Shown: positions 1-6,528 of the stretch, in pieces
How the letters are laid out: every line of letters starts with the position of its first letter
How positions within the stretch are numbered: the stretch's first letter is position 1
Assembly: GCA_019247865.1 (NCBI GenBank)
Contig: JAFBAJ010000383.1
Location: 1-6,700, forward strand
DNA: 6,700 bases
Reading direction: 5' to 3'
DNA from: Acidobacteriota bacterium
Lineage (GTDB): Bacteria; Acidobacteriota; Blastocatellia; Pyrinomonadales; Pyrinomonadaceae
Notes under the pieces: generated by a model
The model's database searches: none
What the model saw: the letters and a program-made list of their open reading frames with translations, nothing else
What the model was told of the DNA's origin: nothing
Made by a program: the position numbers and the translations under genes

Positions 1-495
1 GACCAGCCCGTTCGTGCCGAAGGAAGTGTCGCGTGTACCGTCCGCGTTGAAGCGGATAAGCGCGAAAACGTTCGGCGGCGTGTTCCAGCCCATGTTCGCG
101 CTGCCGACCATGACAATCTTGCCGTCCGGCTGCAGGATCGTATCGACGGCATAAAAAGCGCCGTGCTGGCTATTGACCGTGCCGTTGCCGTTGGGGCCGA
201 AAGTGTTGTCCAGCGTGCCGTTCGGATTGAGGCGAATGAGGGTCGGCGAGGGCGAGTAGATATGGAAACTCACCCACACGCTATTGCCCGCGATCAGGAT
301 TTTGCCGTCGGGCAGGACGAAAATCTTGTTCGGATAATCTGTCTGGTTGACGTTGACGAGCATCCCGCCGCCGACGCCGAAGCCCTGATCGAGCGTTCCG
401 GCCTGCGCCTCGCGCGCGTGGCAGAAGAGCAACGTCAGGGCTGTGATAAACGAGAGACAGGCCAGCGCGTATGTACGAGGGAGCGAGTGCTTCAT
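1..495 (-). CDS. Secreted delta-60 repeat (beta-propeller-like) protein, N-terminal 165 residues, cut by window edge
   Basis: The reading frame is open from an ATG at 495 to the window edge, so the C-terminus is missing. An AAGGAG Shine-Dalgarno lies 7 nt before the ATG. Residues 1-32 form a signal peptide: MKHSLPR, a hydrophobic stretch, then a likely cleavage site after AQA. The mature part is made of delta-60 repeats (TIGR02608 style). The recurring pattern is GTLDxxFG, then a spacer, then a DGKI segment followed by hydrophobics and G, then LIRxNxxG. I see GTLDQGFG (33-40) with LPDGKILIAG, then LIRLNPNGTLDNTFG with LQPDGKIVMVG, then LIRFNADGTRDTSFG at the cut end. Such proteins often carry many repeats, predicted to fold as a beta-propeller, and are secreted or surface-bound. 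Their molecular role is generally unknown, and I infer none here. It is separated from the upstream cytochrome gene by 238 nt that include a strong stem-loop, so it is probably transcribed on its own. Confidence 0.9.
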   Translation of the reverse strand, partial: MKHSLPRTYALACLSFITALTLLFCHAREAQAGTLDQGFGVGGGMLVNVNQTDYPNKIFVLPDGKILIAGNSVWVSFHIYSPSPTLIRLNPNGTLDNTFGPNGNGTVNSQHGAFYAVDTILQPDGKIVMVGSANMGWNTPPNVFALIRFNADGTRDTSFGTNGLV

Positions 496-659
496 GATGT
501 GACTCCTTAGGGTTGTCTGGGACTTGCCCGGCCAATGACGGTAAAAGGCAGTATGATAGTAAACGAAGGCAACCGCGTGCAGTGTGGCAATTTTAGAAAA
601 TGAACGGTTTAGGGGGCGATTGAGCGTCATCCAGGTCAGTACCGCAGAAGAGAACTTAT

Positions 660-709
660 ACAGATGAGGCTCAGGCTCGAACGGTTGCTCAAGCCTGAGC
701 CTCATCTGT
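660..709 (-). terminator. Perfect 18-bp stem-loop after the cytochrome gene, probable terminator
   Basis: Bases 660-677 and 692-709 are perfect reverse complements, 18 bp with a 14-nt loop (678-691). On the minus strand the hairpin starts 24 nt after the TAA of the cytochrome gene. The bases that follow it (TATAAGTTCTCTTCT) are only moderately T-rich, so it is not a textbook intrinsic terminator. Its position between two same-strand genes still suits transcript ending or 3'-end protection. The rest of the 496-733 gap holds no reading frame I can support. I see only weak -10-like hexamers (for example TATCAT on the minus strand near 555) for the delta-60 gene. Confidence 0.65.
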
Positions 710-733
710 CTGAAATCTCAGCATTAAAGGCGC

Positions 734-2149
734 TTACAGCGCGCGCATAAAGGCCACGAGATCGGTCTTCTCCTGCGCCGCGAGATCCAATTCCAGGACG
801 AGGTTGAAGAACTCGACCGTGTCTTCGAGCGTGAGCAGGCGGCCGTCATGCAGGTAGGGCGGCGATTCCTTGATGCCGCGCAGCGGGAAGGTCTTGATCG
901 GCCCCTGTTTCGTAATCATCATGCCGCCCTCCATGCGCGGCTTGTAGAAACGCTCGACCAGCAGGTCGTGCATCAGGTTGTCCGTGTAGAAGGGCGGCGT
1001 GTGACACTGCGAACAACTGGCCTTGCCGAAAAAAAGCTCCTCGCCGCGAATCTCGCTCTCGGTCGCTTTCTTACGGTCGAGCCGCCCAAAGACGTTGAGC
1101 TTGGGCGCGGGCGGAAAGTCCAGTATCTCCTGAAACTCGGACATGTCGTGCACCTGCGAGCCGCGATCCAGGATGTTGAGGCCCTTCTTGGTGGCGAGCA
1201 CAGGGTCGCCGTCGAAGTAGGCCGCGCGCTGCTCGAACTCCGTGAAATCCTCGACCGTCTTGAGCGCGCGTTGCGAGCCGAAGAGCCGCTGAATATTGAC
1301 GCCTCTCAAGGAAGGCGTCTCGATGCGGCGGCGGTTCTCCTGCGGGCGTATGTCGCCGACCAGATGCGCCGCGCCGGAGGTGTGGCCGTTGACGTGACAA
1401 TCAAAACAGGCCACGCCGCGCATCCCGTCCGCATGCTCGGTCTTGCGGTCGGCGGTCGCGTTGAACTGCTGCTGCGGAAACTGCGTCACCAGCAGGCGCA
1501 GGCCGTCGAGCTGCTTGGGGTTGAGGATGCCGTTAAAGAGCTCGTAGAAATTCTCGTTCGTCACGAGCTTCCCCTGCGAGACATCGCCGAGGTCTGGTCG
1601 CGTCGTCAGAAAGATGGCGGGCGGAAACTCCGGCAGGAACGGCTCCGGGATATCGAAATCCATGTCGAAGCGTTCGAGACGCGGGAGCAGCTTGATCTCC
1701 ATCTGCGGAAAGACCATCCCGCCGACCGGATGGTTGACGTGCGGCAGCGGCAGATAGGGAAACAAATCCTTCTCCCTGATCTCATCGGGCGACATGCGCC
1801 CGAGCTGCTCCCACGTCACGCCCTTCTTGAGGCGCGCCGTCGGGCCGACCGGAATCGGCTTGCCGCGCGTCATCTTGACGGTCGGGTCAAGGCGCGGCGT
1901 CAGGTTGTAGCGTTCTTCGAGGAGCCTGCGCGCGGCAGCCATCACGCGCGGCTTCGCAGCCTTGTCGCGTGCCCGCACGACCTCGAACGGCTCTTCGACG
2001 ACCGGCGTGAAAGAAGTCGGTTGATCTCCGGCCTTTGATTTGGGCGGAGGGCTCTGCGCGCCCGCGCCCGGACTAATCAGTGTGGCGGTTGCCGCGGCAA
2101 ACATGAAAGCTAAGACAACCAAAACCTTGATCCGTGTGTAGGTCTTCAT
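734..2149 (-). CDS. Periplasmic di-haem cytochrome c peroxidase / MauG-family protein
   Basis: This 471-residue protein has an N-terminal signal peptide (basic MKTYTRIK, hydrophobic core to about residue 25, likely cleavage near AGAQS at 29-33), so it should act in the periplasm. Two c-type haem motifs are visible: CFDCH at 248-252 and CSQCH at 379-383. The region after the second haem resembles the C-terminal domain of bacterial di-haem peroxidases and MauG: GGMM (408-411) offers possible axial methionines, followed by KTFPLRGI (419-426) and SPPYLHDGR (429-437). Family members reduce peroxide or carry out long-range oxidation; the substrate here is unknown. About 200 residues precede the first haem, more than in classical CcpA-type enzymes, and I do not recognise that region. 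The start is supported by AAGGA just before the ATG and by the signal peptide. A likely promoter lies at 2228-2255 and a stem-loop follows the stop, so it looks monocistronic. Relatives are sometimes loosely labelled 'cytochrome B6', which the motifs do not support. Confidence 0.88.
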   Translation of the reverse strand: MKTYTRIKVLVVLAFMFAAATATLISPGAGAQSPPPKSKAGDQPTSFTPVVEEPFEVVRARDKAAKPRVMAAARRLLEERYNLTPRLDPTVKMTRGKPIPVGPTARLKKGVTWEQLGRMSPDEIREKDLFPYLPLPHVNHPVGGMVFPQMEIKLLPRLERFDMDFDIPEPFLPEFPPAIFLTTRPDLGDVSQGKLVTNENFYELFNGILNPKQLDGLRLLVTQFPQQQFNATADRKTEHADGMRGVACFDCHVNGHTSGAAHLVGDIRPQENRRRIETPSLRGVNIQRLFGSQRALKTVEDFTEFEQRAAYFDGDPVLATKKGLNILDRGSQVHDMSEFQEILDFPPAPKLNVFGRLDRKKATESEIRGEELFFGKASCSQCHTPPFYTDNLMHDLLVERFYKPRMEGGMMITKQGPIKTFPLRGIKESPPYLHDGRLLTLEDTVEFFNLVLELDLAAQEKTDLVAFMRAL

Positions 2150-2227
2150 GGAATCCTTACCTTTCAGATCTCTGTTTATTTTGGAAGGGGACGAAACTTA
2201 GCTTACGAAGGGGTAATCGGCAGGCCA

Positions 2228-2255
2228 ATCATACTACACCCGCGTGGCTTTGCAA
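2228..2255 (-). promoter_or_regulatory. Putative sigma70-type promoter of the di-haem cytochrome gene
   Basis: On the minus strand TTGCAA (2255-2250) is followed by a 16-nt spacer and TATGAT (2233-2228). These match the TTGACA and TATAAT consensus at 4/6 and 5/6 positions. A start site near 2221 would give a leader of about 70 nt before the ATG at 2149. The placement directly upstream of a gene, in the most AT-rich stretch of the window, supports it. No experimental evidence is implied. Confidence 0.5.
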
Positions 2256-2267
2256 GTAATAATTACT
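2255..2267. promoter_or_regulatory. 13-bp palindrome abutting the -35 box, possible operator
   Basis: AGTAAT (2255-2260) and ATTACT (2262-2267) are perfect reverse complements around one central base. They touch the putative -35 hexamer of the cytochrome promoter. The position would suit a dimeric regulator, but short AT-rich palindromes also arise by chance, and I recognise no specific regulator site. Confidence 0.25.
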
Positions 2268-2278
2268 ATTCAATTCAA

Positions 2279-2357
2279 AGTCTCACGCCAAGGTGCAAAG
2301 ACGCAAAGAAAAGCTTAACTGTCTTTCTTTGCGTCACCAGCGCCTTGGCGTGAGACT
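2279..2357. repeat. 79-bp imperfect inverted repeat at the operon end, possible dispersed repeat or terminator
   Basis: The outer arms 2279-2296 and 2340-2357 pair over 18 positions with one mismatch. After a 3/4-nt internal loop, the inner arms 2300-2311 and 2324-2335 (GACGCAAAGAAA) pair perfectly over 12 bp, closed by a 12-nt loop. In the minus-strand transcript the structure starts three bases after the WG-protein stop codon. No T-run follows, so it is not a canonical intrinsic terminator. The arm text (CTCACGCCAAGG, then GCAAAGACGCAAAG) resembles intergenic repeats I recall from genomes of several environmental phyla. A non-autonomous or REP-like dispersed repeat is therefore plausible, but this window holds only one copy. 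Confidence 0.75.
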
Positions 2358-2360
2358 GTT

Positions 2361-3698
2361 TTAAAAATTCTCGCGCCACCATCTCGGCGGCCTGACGTTC
2401 GGCCCGTGAGGTTGAAGCCAGAGCTGCTGGCCGCTCTTGTCCATGTAGGCGTAGAGGTCTTTGTTGCCGACACGAGTTTTATGGAAGAAGAGGCCACCCA
2501 CAAAGCCTTTGCCGAAGCCTTCGCCGAACATCGGGAATTTATCGGTAAGCTCATCGGACGACAGAGGCTCGCCGCATTTTTTGATGACGACCGCGCCCGC
2601 GCGATTGATGCAGAGCCAGTCTCCGCTCCGGTCCGCGAAGGCGTCTGCGGCGGCCGAGCCGTCGAGGTCACGCGGAAACGCAGGCCGGGGCTGGCCGCTC
2701 CTGACGACCGCCACGCCGTCTGAGAAATCTTCGCCCTCGCTGAAGCGCGCCGGAATCGAGAGCGCGCCCGTGCTGTTGATGTAGCCGTACAGCGCGACCT
2801 CTACCTCCTGACTGATGACTTCATCTCCGAGATCAACCTTCACCTTCTCGGTCTTCGTCAACAGCACCAGCGCCCGCCCGTCGTGAAAAGCTCCCTCGGC
2901 CCGCATCCGCTCCGGCAGCTTGAAGACGACCTTGCCGCGCTTGTCCACAAAACCGAAACGCGAATAGCCGTAAGAGCTGAAGACAGTGATGCCGACCTCC
3001 GCCAGCCCTTCGCTGAAAGAGCCGGAGGGCTCATACTCGTCGCTCAGGGTATCGGTTCCGGCATAGCCCTTGAGGTTGATCGCCGTTTCGCCTTCACGAT
3101 TGATGAAATAGGTCTCGTTGAAATCGTTGACACGCGCCAGTCCTTCACTGAAATTGTCTGCGCGCGAATAACCACCGCCAATCGCCAGCTCGCCTGACTT
3201 GTTAATGTAGCCGTCCAGACTCTCGCCTATCTGCTCGTCATAAACTCCGACGACCGCGAAGCCCTCCTTAAAATCCGTGCAGGTGAACTTGTTCTGCGGC
3301 TTGATGACATAGCGCCCGGAGTGATCGATGTAGCCGCAGGGATACGGCGCGCTCGCTGCCGTCACTGTGACATCTGCGACGCCGTCTGAGAATGGCGACA
3401 CGCCGCGATACGTGAGCGGCACGACCGTCCTGCCGGTCGTATCAATGAAGCCCCATAAGCCTTTGCTGCTGACCGCTGCGAGACCCTCCGTGAAGGGCAG
3501 CGCCCCGTCGTACTGCGGCTTGATCCGCACGCGCCCGGTCGCATCCATAAAGCCGTACTTGCCCTGCTCATCCCAGATCAGGAAGAGCGGTTCGCCTTCA
3601 ACGCTGCCAACGCTGCCCTGCGCCCTCCCCTGCGCGAAACAGAGCAGCACGAGCGAGCCGACCACACACATTCTGAGCGCCGCTTTTATTCTTCTCAT
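2361..3698 (-). CDS. Secreted WG-repeat protein
   Basis: This 445-residue protein starts with a signal peptide: MRRIKAALRM, hydrophobic to about residue 22, likely cut near GRA-QG at 24-28. LVLLC is not a good lipobox. The rest is built of about eight WG repeats (PF14903 type), each about 35-55 residues. The unit is GYGFID-like, then xxG, then a hydrophobic strand, then FSEGLAxV. Clear units are at 46-76 (GKYGFMDATG, PFTEGLAAV), 80-110 (LWGFIDTTG, PFSDGVADV), 121-151, 162-190, 195-235, 245-279, 303-332 and, degenerate, 359-402; a last half unit is near 414-425. WG repeats are thought to form beta-rich binding surfaces; no catalytic role is known and I infer none. The gene begins 37 nt after the permease stop on the same strand, suggesting one transcript. 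No Shine-Dalgarno lies at normal distance (the nearest GGAG is about 20 nt away), so translation may be weak or coupled. The ATG is chosen because it gives the signal peptide. Confidence 0.88.
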   Translation of the reverse strand: MRRIKAALRMCVVGSLVLLCFAQGRAQGSVGSVEGEPLFLIWDEQGKYGFMDATGRVRIKPQYDGALPFTEGLAAVSSKGLWGFIDTTGRTVVPLTYRGVSPFSDGVADVTVTAASAPYPCGYIDHSGRYVIKPQNKFTCTDFKEGFAVVGVYDEQIGESLDGYINKSGELAIGGGYSRADNFSEGLARVNDFNETYFINREGETAINLKGYAGTDTLSDEYEPSGSFSEGLAEVGITVFSSYGYSRFGFVDKRGKVVFKLPERMRAEGAFHDGRALVLLTKTEKVKVDLGDEVISQEVEVALYGYINSTGALSIPARFSEGEDFSDGVAVVRSGQPRPAFPRDLDGSAAADAFADRSGDWLCINRAGAVVIKKCGEPLSSDELTDKFPMFGEGFGKGFVGGLFFHKTRVGNKDLYAYMDKSGQQLWLQPHGPNVRPPRWWRENF

Positions 3699-3736
3699 GA
3701 CGCTAGAACGCGTGCTCGCTCCGGAGCTTGCAAAGG

Positions 3737-5551
3737 TTATCCGGCACGCATGACGACGAAGCCCGTGACGAGGGCGATGAGGACTGAGGCGAGGGCGAAC
3801 AGAGCAGACCAGCCGCGCTCGCTCAGGCGGCCCTGCGCGCGAAATTCTTTGTTTGACCCGCGCTCATGAAAGAGGAGCGCCAGCGCGACGAGGAGCGTCG
3901 AGAGCGCGAGACAGTAAAGCCTGTGCACCAGAATGCGCGTCAGATTTCCGCCGCCTGTCAGATCGGCTGGCGTCCAGAGCCTGTGCAGCACAGGATTATA
4001 GAGCCAGCTGTTTAGCCCCAGACCCGACAGGTAATAGACCGTGCCGCCGAGGGCGAGGCTCACGGCGTAGGCCAGATATTTGTCGCGTAGCAGGACGTTC
4101 AGCGAGACCGACGCGGCGATCATGAAGATCACGCTCGGCAGCAGGATGACGATGCAGGTCTTGAGATAGATCGAGATTTCAAGAGGCCAGTGACCCTGCG
4201 CGAGCTGCACGCAGACGGCCATCACGAAGGCCAGCGTCACGAGCGAGCACGAGAGCAGCAGCGTGGCCGCCAGCTTTGAGAGCAAGAGCACGAAGTTCGG
4301 CGCGGGCGTGCTCCACAGGAGCGGTTCGATCCTCGTCTCGCGGTCGCGGTGCATCGTCTCGCCCGCGTAGAACACCGCGATGCCGAACAGGAAGAGCAGC
4401 AGCCCTTCCGCCGTCCGGCTCGCGTAAGTCGCAGAGTACGAGCCCTCCGGCACGAGCCTGAAAGCCGCCAGCTCCAGGATGCACATCAAGAGGACGAGCG
4501 GCGCGACGACGATCAGACTGCGCTCCGCACGGAGCAGACGAAACTCCACTCCCAGCGCCGCCACAAACTGCTCCGCGCACGCGCGCAAGCCTTCCGTGAC
4601 GAGCGTGACTCGCGGCAGCTTCGTCCTGATGGTTGAAGCAGTCTCGGCGCGCGGCGCGCGGCTTGGGCTTTCCGTCCCGCGATCAAGCCACTCCGCTTGA
4701 GTCGTCAATCCTAAAGTCTGGAGCTGCGGCCCGGTCTTCGACTCTTCGCTCGCGGACTTCCTGAAACGAAAGTAGAGCACAGACAGACAGAGCAGCGCGA
4801 CGCAGCACATCAGGACGCGATTCAGAATCATCGCGCCGTCGTAGCCCATGCTGAGCTGGTTGAGCCAGTCTGCGCTACGCCCCTGCCAGCCCTCTGCTAC
4901 GGTGTTGAAGAGCAGCGGGTCGAGCGCCAGCCGCCAGCGCAGCGGCCATCCTTTGATCGTCTTCTGCCACGCGATGTACAGGAAATAGGAGAAGAGCACA
5001 AAGCCGTAGACGAGCTTGACGTTGCGCGTCAGCGTGCCGACGGTAAAGCAGAGCGCGCCGAGCGCGAGGCTCGTGATGACGATGAAGAAGAGGAAGTGCT
5101 GCACGTAGGGCAGCAGTCGCGGCGAGAGCACCACCATCCCGCGCGTGCTGAAGCCCTGCAACAGCAGCACTGTCAACGCGAAACAGAACTGGCAACAGCT
5201 CAGCACCAGAAAGTTGCCGCAGAACTTTCCCAGCAGATATTCGGCGCGGCTGACCGGCTTGGAGAAGATGAGCGGGTCGATGCCGAGACGGAAATCTCTG
5301 ATCACCGGATCGCCCATCATGAGTGCGATGAAGAGCGGCATCGTCATAAACGAGAAGCCGCAGAACAGCCAGACGATGTAGAAGTCGCTGTTGACCGCCC
5401 AGCCCCGGCTGACGGCAGGCCCCTTGCTCCACCACAGCCACGCGTTCGCACTGAAGATGAGCATCAGCGCATACGGCGCGACGCGCTTCAGATTGAAACG
5501 CAGCTCGTTCTGAAAGACCGCGATGAAGGGCGCGAGGCTCCGGCTGCTCAA
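3737..5551 (-). CDS. ABC-2-type transporter permease with two fused permease halves
   Basis: This 604-residue inner-membrane protein carries about 13 predicted hydrophobic segments in two halves. The first has segments near 25-41, 57-78, 108-133, 149-172, 178-196 and 240-261. The second has them near 345-365, 382-398, 420-449, 460-485, 492-512 and 542-561, with a final one near 580-600. A polar linker of about 80 residues joins them. The halves share a landmark after the second segment: DFRLGIDPLIFSKPVSR..LLGK (86-109) against RETRIEPLLWSTPAP..LLSK (404-426), consistent with duplication and fusion. It should pair with the ATPase encoded just upstream; the substrate is unknown. The arrangement resembles the membrane part of permease/M1-aminopeptidase fusions, but no peptidase domain or HExxH motif is present. 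The start is TTG at 5551, overlapping the ATPase stop as TTGA with GGAG 8 nt upstream. The next in-frame ATG (residue 30) would cut into the first membrane segment. Confidence 0.87.
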   Translation of the reverse strand: MSSRSLAPFIAVFQNELRFNLKRVAPYALMLIFSANAWLWWSKGPAVSRGWAVNSDFYIVWLFCGFSFMTMPLFIALMMGDPVIRDFRLGIDPLIFSKPVSRAEYLLGKFCGNFLVLSCCQFCFALTVLLLQGFSTRGMVVLSPRLLPYVQHFLFFIVITSLALGALCFTVGTLTRNVKLVYGFVLFSYFLYIAWQKTIKGWPLRWRLALDPLLFNTVAEGWQGRSADWLNQLSMGYDGAMILNRVLMCCVALLCLSVLYFRFRKSASEESKTGPQLQTLGLTTQAEWLDRGTESPSRAPRAETASTIRTKLPRVTLVTEGLRACAEQFVAALGVEFRLLRAERSLIVVAPLVLLMCILELAAFRLVPEGSYSATYASRTAEGLLLFLFGIAVFYAGETMHRDRETRIEPLLWSTPAPNFVLLLSKLAATLLLSCSLVTLAFVMAVCVQLAQGHWPLEISIYLKTCIVILLPSVIFMIAASVSLNVLLRDKYLAYAVSLALGGTVYYLSGLGLNSWLYNPVLHRLWTPADLTGGGNLTRILVHRLYCLALSTLLVALALLFHERGSNKEFRAQGRLSERGWSALFALASVLIALVTGFVVMRAG

Positions 5552-6432
5552 TGGACATGCTCCGTGTTTGAGACGAGGTTGAGGTAATAGTCTTCGAGCG
5601 TCGGGGCCGCGGGGCTGAACCCTGCGCCCGGTTGCCCGTCGCGGGAAAAGACGCGGACGCGCACGCGCCCTTCGTAGAGCTGCGTCGAGATGACCTGCGC
5701 GCGCGCTCTGATGGCGGCGACCTCTTCGCGCGCGACGATTGTTTCCCAGACGACGTGCGCCAGCTCGGCCAGCGCGGCCTGCGGCGTGCAGAACGCGATG
5801 ATCTCTCCGCGCCGGATGATCGCCATCATGCCGCAGAGCGTCGAGACATCCGAGACGATATGCGTCGAGAGCAGCACGACCGTCTCTTCGGACGCGATCT
5901 CGGAGAGCAGGTTATGAAAGCGGTTGCGCTCTTCCGGGTCGAGGCCGGCGGTCGGCTCGTCCACGATGATGAGGCGCGGGTGTCCGATGAGCGCCTGTGC
6001 GATGCCGAGCCGCTGGCGCATCCCGCCGGAAAAACCTCCGACCGCCTGCCTGCGCGCCTGCGAGAGATTGACCCTTTCGAGCAGTGCGTCGATCAGCCGC
6101 GCGCGCTCCGCCGCTTCACGCACTCCCTTCAGCCGCGCAAAGTAGGCGAGCGTCTGCTCGGCCGTCAGCGTCGGATAGAGCCCGAACTCCTGCGGCAGAT
6201 AACCGAGCATCCTCCGCGCAGCCGGCTTGCGCTTGATAAAGTCCACGCCGCCCACCGCCACCTCGCCCGAATCCGGTTCGAGCAGCGTCGCCAGAATCTT
6301 CATCAAAGTCGTCTTGCCCGCGCCGTTCGGCCCCAGCAGCCCGAACACGCCCGCAGACACCTTGAGGTCGATCCCCCTCAGCGCCTGCACACCGCTCGCA
6401 TAGGTCTTCTTCAGCTCTCTGATTTCGAGCAA
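5548..6432 (-). CDS. ABC transporter ATP-binding protein (DrrA/NatA/CcmA-like)
   Basis: This 294-residue cytoplasmic ATPase has all ABC motifs in order: Walker A GPNGAGKT (34-41), Q-loop Q81 in YLPQEFGLYP, signature FSGGMRQRLG (134-143), Walker B LIIVDEP (154-160) with catalytic E159, D-loop AGLD (162-165) and switch histidine H191 in LLSTH. The segment at 278-286 (TLEDYYLNL) resembles the C-terminal tail common in ATPases of ABC-2 exporters. It should power the double permease that follows, with which it overlaps by 4 nt (translational coupling expected). Two ATPase copies would be needed per transporter. The start is TTG at 6432: GGAGG lies 7 nt upstream, it gives the usual MLEIREL-type beginning, and no in-frame ATG or GTG lies nearby upstream. 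Length and motifs are normal, so the gene looks intact. Export rather than import is inferred from family and from the absence of a binding-protein gene in the window. Confidence 0.95.
   Translation of the reverse strand: MLEIRELKKTYASGVQALRGIDLKVSAGVFGLLGPNGAGKTTLMKILATLLEPDSGEVAVGGVDFIKRKPAARRMLGYLPQEFGLYPTLTAEQTLAYFARLKGVREAAERARLIDALLERVNLSQARRQAVGGFSGGMRQRLGIAQALIGHPRLIIVDEPTAGLDPEERNRFHNLLSEIASEETVVLLSTHIVSDVSTLCGMMAIIRRGEIIAFCTPQAALAELAHVVWETIVAREEVAAIRARAQVISTQLYEGRVRVRVFSRDGQPGAGFSPAAPTLEDYYLNLVSNTEHVH
5560..5563 (-). promoter_or_regulatory. Shine-Dalgarno deciding the permease TTG start
   Basis: GGAG on the minus strand, 8 nt before TTG at 5551-5549, lies inside the last codons of the ATPase gene. 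It favours the TTG over an ATG at 5558, which opens a different frame whose translation lacks membrane segments. Confidence 0.6.
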
Positions 6433-6439
6433 CTTGTCG

Positions 6440-6444
6440 CCTCC
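6440..6444 (-). promoter_or_regulatory. Shine-Dalgarno deciding the ATPase TTG start
   Basis: GGAGG on the minus strand ends 7 nt before TTG at 6432-6430, an ideal spacing. Together with the N-terminal alignment expected for ABC ATPases, this fixes the start. The 96-nt gap 6433-6528 otherwise shows no hairpin; a TTGACG hexamer near 6492-6487 lacks a well-spaced -10 partner, so no promoter is called. Confidence 0.7.
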
Positions 6445-6528
6445 GATGAGAAATAAGAGAAAGGCAGGATGATAATAAAAGCTATGCCGTCAAACCCTTT
6501 AGACCACGCTTTCGGCTCAAATGTTCCG

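Noticed and set aside
163..535. Overlapping frames on both strands (163-510 plus, 281-535 minus) over the delta-60 gene
   Set aside because: The minus-strand frame from ATG 495 has a signal peptide, a good Shine-Dalgarno and delta-60 repeats; the other two have none of these.
848..2038. Plus-strand open frame of 396 codons opposite the di-haem cytochrome gene
   Set aside because: It mirrors a gene with signal peptide and two CXXCH motifs. Its translation is Arg/Leu/His-rich with no recognisable domain, as expected for an antisense shadow in GC-rich DNA.
2713..3393. Near-identical 12-base text (ACGCCGTCTGAG) at two places
   Set aside because: Both copies encode the FSDGVA part of WG repeat units, so the similarity comes from the protein repeat and is not a DNA element.
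2406..3753. Several short frames on both strands within the WG-repeat gene
   Set aside because: The WG repeats run continuously through the minus-strand frame 3698-2361, which leaves the others as shadows.
4875..5558. Minus-strand frame starting with ATG at 5558, overlapping the permease start
   Set aside because: It is in a different frame from the membrane protein, and its translation has no membrane segments and is Arg/Ala-rich. The TTG at 5551 gives the proper permease N-terminus.
5632..6456. Plus-strand open frame of 274 codons opposite the ABC ATPase
   Set aside because: It lies over a complete ABC ATPase with all motifs. The antisense translation is Arg/Asp/Glu-rich and low in motif content, so it is a shadow.
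6433..6528. Possible promoter with TTGACG in front of the ATPase gene
   Set aside because: The TATTAT-like sequence lies only about 10 nt from the TTGACG hexamer, too close for a sigma70 promoter, and no other -10 fits.
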